The position numbers and the translations under genes were made by a program. From Lophius americanus (taxonomy: Eukaryota; Chordata; Actinopteri; Lophiiformes; Lophiidae): 64,000 bases of DNA. The notes under the pieces were generated by a model that saw nothing but the letters and a program-made list of their open reading frames with translations, made no database searches and was not told the DNA's origin. Positions within the stretch are counted from its first letter, which is position 1, and the number at the start of each line of letters is the position of its first letter. The stretch is taken from assembly GCA_037951165.1 (NCBI GenBank), contig JBBDHG010000151.1, positions 744,001 to 808,000 of the forward strand, in the 5' to 3' direction. Positions 11,986-21,457 of the stretch are shown here, in pieces.

Positions 11986-12490
11986 AGACTGCAGGGACGG
12001 TGGATGATTTGGACTATCTTGGTACATATATTGACAGCCGTCTGACCTTTAGTGTTAATACCGACCACATTTTTAAGGAATGTTCACAACGTCTCCACCT
12101 GCTACGCAATAGCTGTTGTGGGCCTAAAATTTCTTGAAGTTATGCATAAGAGCCTGATTGAAAGTACTTTATCTTTTAATAGGATCATGTGGTTTGGCAG
12201 TTTGAACTCGGAGTTGAGGGAGAAGTTGCAGGAGATCGTGAACACGGCCTCCAAAATCTAAGGGGAAACCACAAAAGCAGCTCAGTGACCAGTATGATGA
12301 TCTTCTAATACGCAAAGCTCTCAGAATCATCCGTGACCCCTCTCATCCGGTACATAGTGAACGTGAACTTTTACCCTCAGGGAGGTGCTACAGGTAAACA
12401 ACGGCGAACACGAATACAAGAAAACCTTTGTTCCTCATGCCGTCAAAGCAGAACGGAGTGGAGCTCTGACTTTGCTGTTGCTGAGGGATG
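11986..12490 (+). mobile_element. LINE remnant, C-terminal part of reverse transcriptase ORF
   Basis: Conceptual translation across frames gives 'DDLDYLGTYIDSRLTFS', then 'CSQRLHLLRNSCC', 'IMWFGSLNSELREKLQEIV', 'NTASKI', and in another frame 'KTFVPHAVKA'. This is the order seen after the RT palm in fish non-LTR elements ('YLGT.ID..L.F', 'QRL..LR', 'WFG.L....R..L..IV..ASKI', 'R.LPSGRRYR', 'NSFVPHAV'). Stops and shifts break the frame. The upstream RT is absent, which fits a 5'-truncated insertion. The clade is uncertain (L2/CR1/Rex1-like). Confidence 0.75.
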
Positions 12491-13721
12491 CCATTAGTTA
12501 TATGATATTTCATTTTATTTTCTATATATATGTATGCAGTGATGAAGACTATTATGAGTTATGAATTGCATATTATGCCACATGCAATTTACCACATAGT
12601 GGACGATAAAGTTTTCATTTTCGTAGCAATCTCCGACACATATCAGATGCAAATACTGTATGTTTTTCAAAATACGGTATCTATAAACATATGGGACAAT
12701 AATTGTCCCGTCTCTAAATGCTGAACTCACACATCCAATCTAAACAAATCATGACTAAATGCAGTGAGAGAAAATAGATGTGTGCAATTTTGTTGTTTAG
12801 GAAAAACCTGAAATTCCGTACAAACCTGGAAACTGCAGCACACTTACCAAGAAACCCCTCACAGCGTTGGGATCATACAGAATGGGAAACATGGATACAA
12901 TTGCAACCCACCATGCTGGAACAAAACTGAAAGCTCTCCCTGCTGGGCTTTTAAAGGACACAATGTAAAAAGCTGCCTCAGCGAGCCGAGCTCTGCCAGC
13001 CAGTGATTTCTAAAGACTATTCCATTCCGCATCAAAGCGGGCGAGGGTAGTTTAGTTATCTTGTAAACACATGTGCATCACTAATTATGCCGCGTATCAC
13101 CTTAAATGAAAATCCACCTCTGTCAAAGTCATGACTGTACGATAAAGTACGATTTTTTTTTTCCTCCCCTTCTCTTTTATTCTCTGGCCAGGACGGGATT
13201 AAAAGCTAGTTATCGTTCAATTCCTTTAATGTCTCTTCTCTCCCTGCTGCCATTTCAAGCTGATTAAATTTCTTCCAAGGCGATGCTGTATTGGCTGGCA
13301 GACAGGTAACATTATAAAGCATGCCTTTCCTCGAGTTGTTATCCTTCTGACGGCTCAGAAATCATACCTGCTTTTCATGCAAGCATATACACCTGCCCAG
13401 TCGCATCATCGCAAACCGGTTTCTTAAGAACATTTCAGACAATCAAACATGACAGGGTGTGCATGAAATTAACAAATCAGCCAAGCAAATCCTCCTAATT
13501 TTGCATGCATTTTTGCAGAAAAACACGGAGAAGGAGCAGAACATCCCGTCTGAGACGAGGTCCTTGACCGATCACGGGAATCTACGCTTGATTCATCTCT
13601 TTGAGTATAAGAGGCTGCGGCAGGTGTGTGGAGAGAGTGGGTTTTTGGCTTTGCTATGGAATCTTCAGAGTCATGAATATCACGACGGGACATGTGCTTC
13701 CAACAGATACCCGTTTTTTGT
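12491..13721. other. Unassigned; possible conserved non-coding block 12.94-13.33 kb
   Basis: No gene seen. From about 12940 to 13330 the sequence is repeat-poor, with balanced composition and motif-rich text (ACTAATTATGCC at 13080-13091, GTTATCTTGTAAACAC, CTGATTAAATTTC). It could be an enhancer-like element. There is no independent evidence. Confidence 0.3.
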
Positions 13722-14440
13722 AATTATATCCCAGAAAAATCGGGGATATTATGGAATCGTGATCTTCCGCCCGACGCGGATCCTTTTGTTAACGTGTTAA
13801 ATCAAAAAACATTTCATGGATCATTTCCATATTTTAAGCCACATAGACCTTAGTGCGAGGAAGAAGTGGACTGATGTTGGGAAAGGTTGCTTGTATATTT
13901 CCAACCCTAGGGGGGAGCTATATCCAAATATTTTCAGGATATCATTTTGCAACCGATTGAATCCACATTTGGGGCGTATGAATCGACTCGCGATAATAGA
14001 TCTATCTCGTACTAGACTAACTTTACTTTAATTGTTCATATTTTACGCACTAGGGGGAACGTTTTTTAACGAAAAAACATTGTTTTTCAGACATAACTTC
14101 CTAACCTTTAGTTCGATATAGTCTAAGTTGAGTCCTCGTTTTACACTCTAGGAGAAGTGTTTTTTACGAAATGCATCGTTCCTTGGATTTAATTCCACGT
14201 TTAGGTTTAAGTTGATAGTTTAATCAGGGGGGATTCCTTATCATATTTTAGTCGATAAGGGGATATACCTTAGCAACACTGAGACTCAAGCCAGTGAAGA
14301 GGACATAACCCCAGTCAGATCTTCAATTAGGGCGGATTGCTTCTATAATGCAGGGGATGGGGATCTTTCGTGGATTCACCCTTGCTACCAGGGATGACAG
14401 CATAGGCCTGGTTTTTAATCAAAACTTTTGCATTAATCCT
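13722..14440 (+). repeat. Family X, best-preserved copy
   Basis: Taken as the reference for an unnamed repeat. Modules in order: E (CCCAGAAAAATCGGGGATAT, about 13730), D (TTTTGTTAACGTGTTAAATC, about 13786), A (CTTAGTGCGAGGAAGAAGTG, 13850-13930), C (ATTTTCAGGATATCATTTTG, 13930-14030) and B (AACATTGTTTTTCAGACATA, then AATCAGGGGGGATTCC and CTACCAGGGATGACAGCATA, 14040-14440). Each module is found again elsewhere in the window in either orientation. No intact ORF or clear terminal repeats were found. Autonomous or not is unknown. Confidence 0.7.
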
Positions 14441-15034
14441 TCCATGCGTCTCTGCCTGCTGGGTTTGTGCCGCCATCTGTCCCCGACTTTAACTGCGTTA
14501 AAGAGAGTTTGCGTGAGGACAATCTGTAAGGACAAGCTAGCCCTGTGTTCAATTGTCCATTCACTGAGCGCAGCGGGGTGTGAGAGCTCTCTCGCCAGAC
14601 AGCCCGCTAGTTTATGTGACTGGTTGTCAAACTTCATTTCAGATTCTCATACAACATCTCCTTGTTCTGCTGGGCCCAAAGAATGACCAACATTTGAAGT
14701 TTCAGTCCAACATTTTATCATTTTTGTGTGCTTTATCTTAAAACAAGACAAATGTAAAACAAAGATATAAAAAATGAGACTGTTTGGGATATAATTTGAA
14801 CTTTTCACCTCTTCTATCAAAGGTTATAACCGTGATCTTAAATATTTATGTAAAATTATGAGTAAATGACCTTTGAATTGACATTATAATTTGGTATACA
14901 AGCTTCAGATTTCCTCTGACAGGCAGTTATGTAGTTGATTGAATAATAATAATGACAATTTAGAAAGGATGCATGAAAAATAAGTTAAAAGAATTAGGAG
15001 AAAACTGAAAAGAAAACTATGTAATGAGCATCTG
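14441..15034. other. Unassigned, no gene seen
   Basis: The beginning may extend family X, because no clear end is visible. The remainder is AT-rich and unassigned. Confidence 0.4.
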
Positions 15035-15300
15035 AAAATCAGCAGCGTGAGGAAGATGATTGAAACACATCAGTCAGGGAAGAGGTACAAAGTCTTTGGG
15101 ACTCCACAGGTCCACAGTAAACACCACTGAAAACAATCATTTGGCCATTCTGCACCTATTGCAAAGACTCTGGACCAAAATGAGACTTCTAACCCAGAAG
15201 AGCATCATGGCTTGTATGAGTCATCGGCTCTGGAGAGGAGGATCGATGGACTGATGAGAGGAAAGCTGGACTGTTTAGAAATACAGGAGGTCACATTCAC
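15035..15300 (+). mobile_element. Tc1-like transposon, 5' transposase part
   Basis: The sequence follows the N-terminal part of a fish Tc1 transposase gene: a GATGATTGAAACACATCAGTC segment, then 'Q-S-L-W-D-S-T-G-P-Q'-type text corresponding to the paired-like DNA-binding domain, and near 15249 'WTDERKAGLF', which matches the 'WSDE.K..LF' block with a catalytic Asp. It is internally deleted and frame-broken. The matching 3' parts lie in the same orientation at 16225-16337 and 16730-16960, so this is probably one element interrupted twice. Confidence 0.65.
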
Positions 15301-15589
15301 TCCGGTGTAAACTAAAGATAATTTTCCACAAAAAAGAACTTTATTACATAGACTAAAACTAGTTGTTTGCTCTAATAGGAGGGTATGTTTCGGCACTAGA
15401 ATGTACATAGTGAAAGTTTTCTTTCCCTTCTTTCCACCTGCTGGGGAGAGTTTCTGCAGCATTGGCCACTGTGTAATGGGGGCATGGACTTTAAAGGTCC
15501 TGTTCGAGAGTGCTGTGGTGTCACTGGGCAGCCATTGTGCTGTGTGGACAAATTTTGTGCTAACTTAGTTGGCTGTTTCTCCTGTATTT

Positions 15590-15904
15590 TGTTTTTAACC
15601 TTGTGCTGTGCTTCTGCAGCGGACCAATATTCTTATGTCCCTGAAAAGTCGACGGTATGAAGGAATCGTCATCACCACCGCCACAACTTTCCTTCGTGTT
15701 AACGTGATAAACCAAAACCATTTTGAAGCATTTTTCCTTTTTCTTTTTTACTACCACAGCCTTTAGTGTGAGGAAGAACTGGATGGATTTTTGGAAATGT
15801 CGGCTATATATTTTCAACACAAGGGGGAGCATCATCTCTATTAGAGTTATTGGGTCATCATTTCTCAACTGTGGGTCCAATTTATCCCTAATTTGGTACA
15901 AATA

Positions 15905-15905
<1 letters not shown>
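15590..15905 (+). repeat. Family X partial copy
   Basis: Modules E (CCCTGAAAAGTCGACGG, about 15640), D (GTGTTAACGTGATAAACC, about 15696), A (TTTAGTGTGAGGAAGAACTG, about 15760) and C (GGGTCATCATTTCTCAACTG) occur in the same order as the 13.7-kb copy. The copy stops at a TA microsatellite. It shares variants TGGAAATGT and TTTTCAACAC with the 28.9-kb copy, suggesting a subfamily. It lies between the two halves of a Tc1-like element. Confidence 0.7.
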
Positions 15906-15944
<39 letters not shown>

Positions 15945-15967
15945 TATATATTATATATATATATATC
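15906..15967. repeat. TA dinucleotide microsatellite
   Basis: About 60 bp of (TA)n with two small interruptions (AAATATA near 15941 and TTATATA near 15951). It truncates a family X copy at its right side, so expansion or insertion happened at that edge. Confidence 0.95.
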
Positions 15968-16224
15968 TGAGGCCCCTGTTTTTAGGAGTTGTAAGTTAAA
16001 ATTTAATAGTGGTTGAGCTTCTTTTTTTTTTTGAAGTACGATACATGTCGTACTAGTAAAATCGGTCGTCTGTATTTTATCCATCCCTGAGGAGCAGTGG
16101 CCGGAAATCTGCAGCGACCCTGCTGACTGAGCCACTCACACCATGGAACCAGCAGGGATGTCAAACTAATTTTGAAAAAAGTTCTTTGAGTCAGGATGAG
16201 TTTCCATAATTGAGGGAAACAAGA

Positions 16225-16337
16225 ATCCTGCTCTCTACCCAAACATTCTGAAAGAAAATGTCGGATTGTCACTCTGTGAGGTGAAACTCAAGTGTCAACT
16301 GGGTCATGCAGCAAGATAATTCTCCCAAGCAAAAGAC
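16225..16337 (+). mobile_element. Tc1-like transposon, middle part
   Basis: CTGCTCTCTACCCAAACATT, then 'GAAAGAAAATGTCGG', then 'GGTCATGCAGCAAGATAATT' correspond to the Tc1 transposase stretch '(S)ALY..IL.EN', ending at 'W.MQQDNDPKH', the block with a catalytic Asp (QDN). It breaks off exactly where a minus-strand LINE tail begins and resumes at 16730. Confidence 0.7.
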
Positions 16338-16727
16338 TAATAGTAATAATAATACATTTAATTTATAACGCATTTTACATTTGGATCAAATCTCAAAATG
16401 CTACAAGGGGAAAATCCGATAAAAACATCAATAAAAAAATACAATAGTAATTATATTAAAATATGACAAAAAGCAGCAATATTAATTCAAAGTTATAGGT
16501 TGTGCTAAAAAGGAAAGATTTAAGTCCCTTTTGAAATTTCTCAGTCGTCTGTGGATCCCTCAGATGGTCAGGGAGGGCATTCCGCAGACGAGGGGCAGCA
16601 GAACAGAAGGCCCGATCACCCATGGTGCTGAGCTTAGTCCGGGGAAGGAGGAGGCGGTATGAGCGGGTAGAACGGAGGGATCGTGTTGAGGTCAGTGGGG
16701 TGAGTAGTTCAAACTCCAATTAGACTT
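16338..16727 (-). mobile_element. L2-like LINE 3' end inserted in Tc1
   Basis: On the minus strand, 16680-16500 encodes 'GDRAFCSAAPRLRNALPDHL' and then 'KFQKGLKSFLF', the typical C terminus of fish L2/CR1-type LINE ORF2 ('DRAF..AAP.LWN.LP......S...FK..LKT.LF'). A 3' UTR follows, ending near 16340 in TTTGAGATTTGATCCAAATG and an ATT-repeat tail. It is 5' truncated to about 390 bp. Its 3' UTR closely matches the tail at 54.52-54.70 kb, so both belong to one subfamily. Confidence 0.8.
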
Positions 16728-16960
16728 ACTCCAATTCTGAAAGGTTTCGGTTAAAGTCTGGACCAGAACCCCAATGAGAGGCTGCAGATTGACCTGACCT
16801 TACATTTTGGCAAAGAACAGTGGGTCAAACTTCCACCTCAGTGATGTCAGAGACAGCTCTCAGGTGATCAGATGTGTTTGGTTGCAGTTGTTGCTGCTAA
16901 AGGTAGACAAAAACTAACCAGTGAGGTATAAAGTAATCATTTCCCTTATTTCCCTTAAGT
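16728..16960 (+). mobile_element. Tc1-like transposon, 3' part
   Basis: The segment around 16805-16850 reads like 'QF..EQWVKLPPQ' and 16880-16905 reads GTTGCAGTTGTTGCTGCTAA, the end of the Tc1 transposase gene. It is the continuation of 16225-16337 after the LINE insertion. The right terminus is not clear. Confidence 0.65.
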
Positions 16961-18129
16961 TATATATTTGTTTTGTTTATTCAGGTTGCCTTTGCATTAT
17001 GTTCAATTCTGATTGAGGTTCCGACAAGGTTTAGCAAGAAATATACGCAAAAAAAATAGAAAGAAAGAAATTAGTATGGACTAATATAGAAAACAAATAT
17101 GTCTATAAATAGCTTGAAAATCCTCGGTGGACTGGTGACAGTAACAGCATTTTATTTGAAATAAGATAAGAAATATGAGTTACCAAAAGTCGGCTAGATA
17201 TCGGCCACACATTTCTATAGCGTGATTGATCCGTAGGAAATGCAATAACCAAATATGCCAGTCATATTTACGAGCTGCTGGAACGGTTTCTTTCACCCTG
17301 TGTGTTGTGGGGGCAGGAGATATATTTTGAAGTTAGACCCATCCATGAAGTGGAACTGCAGGCCAAAAGTAATCTGTGTGTGCTGCCCTCAAAAGGGAGC
17401 TCCTGCTGGGGGGGGGGGTTGAACTCGGCAATATCCATGAGGCTCCACCGAAGCGTTCACAACATTTTGAAGGAGCTAACATAGTATTTTATACTTTGAT
17501 AAAAGTCATGTGGCTAGAGGATGGAGGAAAGTAAGGAGAAGGTAAGAAACAGAGAGGCACAACACACAATGATGCAACAACATGGTGGAAAAATAGAGGA
17601 AAGGGGAGGCGACAAACATTTTGACAGCTAATTTGCCCAGAATTCTTTTCCCCGCTTGCATTTGTGCCTGTGAACACATTAGACATATAATGTGCCAGGA
17701 GGTTTAGAGCCATCCTCTCCAGGCTGGCAGGAAAAGTGTTGCTGGAAGTATGAAATTGTCTCCATGCTAAATTGCACATGGTTTCTCAAACCTCCAAACC
17801 CAAACTGCCTTTGAAAATGACATTCACAGGGCTCAGCCTGGCATATTTATTTTATCTTTTCTAAGCGTTCATTTTCAAATGGTCCAGTATGAGATTTAAG
17901 GACAGATGATACAATTAAAGCATGGAAATTAAAACAAACCATGATTCCAACCGAATGGGAAGACCATACTCTGGAAACTTTCTCAAAAATGATGTTTTGT
18001 TTCTGATGGTGAAACTGACCAGGTATCTATGAAGCTGGATTGTGTCACTGGGTGAATCCTTAAGGCATTTATTAGTCAAAGTACTATTAGAAATAGTAGT
18101 ACTGATATAACTACAATCAAAGCAGAAAA
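16961..18129. other. Unassigned; possible conserved non-coding block 17.61-17.90 kb
   Basis: No gene seen. 17408-17418 is a run of 11 G. The sub-block 17610-17900 is repeat-free with smooth composition and motifs such as CTAATTTGCCCAGAATTC and TGGCATATTTATTTTATC, which gives it the look of a conserved element. This is impression only. Confidence 0.3.
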
Positions 18130-18975
18130 ACGTTTGACATGTGATTGGATGTCTTGGTGAAATGCAACTTGATGGCTTTGATGTCTTCTACTTGTGGCAA
18201 ATACATCAAATAATTCAAATCAAACGTAACATAATGTGTTTGATGTCTCTATGTCATAAAGGTGTGGCTTTGATGTCTTAGTGACACGCAACTTGATGTC
18301 TTTGGGAGGTGTGAAGTGAATTCTTGGATTTCTTTGTAACTTGAGGTTGTTGACGTGTAACTTCACGGCTTTGATGTCTTTGCGACATTTGATTTCTATT
18401 TATTTGATGTTTTTATGGCAAGTTGTGAGATTTCTTCTTGTCCTTGACTCATGACCTGATGTATTTGACGTCTCAGCGTTAAGCAACTTCATGGCTTTTA
18501 TGTCTTTTTGTACCAGGTTTCCTTTGAAATGTGATGTGATGAATTTGATGTCTCTTTGACATGTAACTGTGACATATAACTTGACAAAAACATCATGTCA
18601 CAAATCAAAAGATATGAAGTCTTGAATGACTTTTATGTCTTTGTGACATATCTTTAATTTGCTTTACACATAAAGTTCAATTGCTTTTATGTCTTTGACA
18701 TTGAACGTGGTGATTTTGATGTCCCGGTTACATCTAATGGTATGTTTTGATGCCTTTGACATGTAATGTGATGTATTTAATGTCACTGTGACATGTAACC
18801 TAATGACTTTGATGTATTTTTACATAAAATGTTATTTTTTTATACCTCTGACATGAGTCTTGTTTTCTTTGACATATAATGTGATTTATGTGACGTCTTT
18901 GTGACACGATATATATCTTTAATTTGTTTTTAACAAGTTGCTTGAACAGCTTTTATGTCTTTTGACATGAGACTT
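18130..18975 (+). repeat. Highly degenerate tandem repeat (TTTGATGTCTTTGTGACAT-type)
   Basis: Phrases such as GCTTTGATGTCTTTGCGACA, TTTATGTCTTTGTGACAT, TTTGATGTCTCTTTGACATG and AACTTGATGGCTTTGATGTC recur over 0.85 kb with irregular spacing (very roughly 30-60 bp, some half units). This reads as an old minisatellite, heavily mutated. It has no coding potential. Its unit resembles the array at 33.69-34.10 kb. Confidence 0.75.
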
Positions 18976-19384
18976 TTCCTGCTCCTGCAGGAAATTCCAG
19001 GTGTTTCCTCAGTACGAGCCACTACTTGTTAATAACAACAGGTAGTGATAGAGTGATTGCACATTTTCATTTATAACTTGCGTGTAAGCTGAAGAAACTG
19101 TGAGGCTGGATACATGCGTAAAAACGGTCAGGAAGAAAACATAAAGGGAGTTGACTGTATGGTGGCTCGGCACACTTGGGCGGAGAGAATGACTATTTTT
19201 ATGGGTACCTGCTTTATGGAAATGTTCCAAATACACTTTACAGTTCAGTGTAGTATATGAGCGGTGGTGAAGGAGGTCATCTAGTCAGTAAAGCATTCAA
19301 CCAATTTACGGGATCCTTTTCCATCATTTTCTGTAACTGACCTTGACACCAATTTTTTTTGTCCTCCTAAAACATTCCATTATT
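18976..19384. other. Unassigned, no gene seen
   Basis: No recognisable feature between the tandem array and the T1 element. Confidence 0.4.
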
Positions 19385-20845
19385 ATTTATTATTATTCCT
19401 GAGCTGAAAGACGCCACTCCTATTAGGAAATACTGTTCCAATGACGGGGTTCACTTTGTCCGTAGCAAAGTTCAGGTTTGTCCTACATATCAACGTAACA
19501 TCCACATGAATGACCGGACTCAAGGATTCTAAGCACTGCCTCCGCCCACTTCCCTTCTTCCCATAATGCCATATTCACCTGGTCAGAAGCACACACTCCC
19601 CCAGCCGTCCATCTGAGGTCGTCATGTTCCTGGTAAAGTTTGGATGCTTAAATGCACATTGTAGGCACTTCCAGCTGAGACAGGGGTCGATATTTGCACT
19701 CTGACTGATCTGGCCCACAGACAGCAAGCTGTGCTGTACTGAATGTTCTGACACCTTTCTGTCAGAACCAACATCAACCTTTACAGCAATCTGTGCTAAA
19801 GTAGGTCGACTGTGGGATTAGACAACAGGAGCTATAGTCTTCAGTCTCCACTTCATCGATGGCCGTAGTCCGCCATGACCCTGTCACCGGGTCACCGGTC
19901 CCCTTCATTATTATTATTATTTGTTTTTGTTCTTTTTCTATCTGTCTGCATGGAAATTTGTGGTTTGGGCCAAGATTGGGTGAAAAATATTTCTTAAATT
20001 ACTTGCAGTTTGATCTCGTAATAGCCAGTTACTATTTCTGTGTGTGTGTGTGTGGGTGTGTCTGTGACCTACACCTCCCCTCCTTGAAAGAATGGCTTAT
20101 TGCTCTTTATTTGGAACAAACACCTGTTTGCCATCAAAGAGGGCGTGATACACCAAATGTTGTACATAAACACAAAACGAGACAATCAGGTTGTAACGCT
20201 AAGGAGCGGTATTATGGTTTGCGTTTCATGCATCCATGCAGCCAGCCAAGGGCCTAAAGAGTCCAAAGAACCGAACGTAAAGCCGTGACGTAGACCTCAA
20301 ACACTGCCATCAGCTGCCACTGGTGGCCCGAATCAACACTGTAAATCGGGTCAATGTATATGCTGTGGTGTTGGGCCAGGCTTATGCAGCAAGATCCACA
20401 ACAGTCTACAGGGCCCCCTCCAGCAGGTAACAGAAGCCAATGTCTGGTCAGCCCCCCAAGCCGCAGGAAAACCCAGAACGCAGAGCACACAGCACCACAG
20501 GTCTCCAGGTACAACGAACAAGCCCAGGACCCAGGAAGGACCCCGACCAGCGCCACCGGAGCACCAAGGTCATCATCGGTATCCTTTAGACCACTTTTGG
20601 TAGGTACAACCCACTGCAGATTGGGAGGACCTGCAGTTCCGGAGATGTTCTGTCCCAGTCATCTAGCCATCACAGTTTTGAAAGTCATTCAGATTCTTAC
20701 GCTAGCTCATTTTTCCTGGCTCAAACACATAAACTTCAAGGACATTATTTTCACTTGATACTTAATATATCCCACCCAGGGAAAGGTGCTTTTGTAAAAA
20801 GATTAAAAAGGTTGTTAATTTCACCTGTCAGATTGAATATTAGGG
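19385..20845 (-). mobile_element. T1 Tc1-like transposon, most complete copy, split by an insert
   Basis: Read on the minus strand, this follows the T1 consensus for most of the transposase gene. Block 20845-20576 covers the left end (CACCTGTCA...; CCCACCC...TAATATAT) and the N-terminal DNA-binding part (a 'GRSISKTAALVGCSRSAV'-like region). Block 19904-19385 covers the rest, including the CTTTCTGTCAGAACCAACAT and CATCCACATGAATGACCGG segments. Stops and indels break the frame. The 3' portion including the right terminus is missing. About 670 bp of unrelated DNA (19905-20575) interrupts it. Confidence 0.8.
19905..20575. other. 0.67-kb insert of unknown identity inside T1
   Basis: It begins with a TTATTATTATTATT tract, includes a GT-rich run (20038-20055), and ends with C/A-rich text (CCCCCCAAGCCGCAGGAAAA, CAGCACCACAGGTCTCCAGG). 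The flanks show similar CGGTCCCCTT and CGGTATCCTT, compatible with a decayed target-site duplication of about 10 bp. I could not assign it to a family. The C/A-rich end resembles sequences seen in other fish repeats. Confidence 0.5.
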
Positions 20846-21384
20846 TTAGAGTTGCACTAATTTCCATTTCACTAGGTTTATTACAAAACAGTCCTGCCTG
20901 ATAATATTAACTGTCACGTAGGCTCATGTCATATATGGTGGAGTGAAATCTGACAAATACTGCTTGTACTTTTAATTATACTTGTCCTGATCCTGCTTGA
21001 GACGTAATAAGACTACTTTTTCTAAATGTCAGCCCGGGCGGTGAGAACATACTGTAGTCGTCTCAGCTCACCCACTCCGGATATTACCGCATTTAAAGGA
21101 GGAGTAAAGTTTCGTTGTTGTTTCATCTCGCCTGCTGTGACGCCTGGCATCCCCAACGGACCTGCTTTTCACTTGTAGTCCTCTGTAAACTCCTGGTATG
21201 ATGTTTTCTAATTAAACAGATAACAGGTTAGAACGCCTTAAAAGAAACGGTACCAAAAGGAGGCGGAGGCACAGGAGTGCCCCCTGATGCTCGCCGCAGT
21301 CAGTCCTCGGGGAGTTGAGAGAGAAAGCAATAAAAGCTCAGTAAACAATGTTTGGATTCATGAAAAGAGGAAGTCAGGTGTTAG

Positions 21385-21386
<2 letters not shown>
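20846..21386. other. Unassigned, no gene seen
   Basis: Nothing recognisable. It leads into the GT microsatellite. Confidence 0.4.
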
Positions 21387-21443
<57 letters not shown>

Positions 21444-21457
21444 TGTGCGTGTGTGGG
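21387..21457. repeat. GT/CA dinucleotide microsatellite
   Basis: Uninterrupted (GT)n from 21387 to 21440 (about 27 units), then imperfect TTGTGTGCGTGTGTGGG. Open frames of poly-Val/Cys or His/Thr across it are artefacts. Confidence 0.97.
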
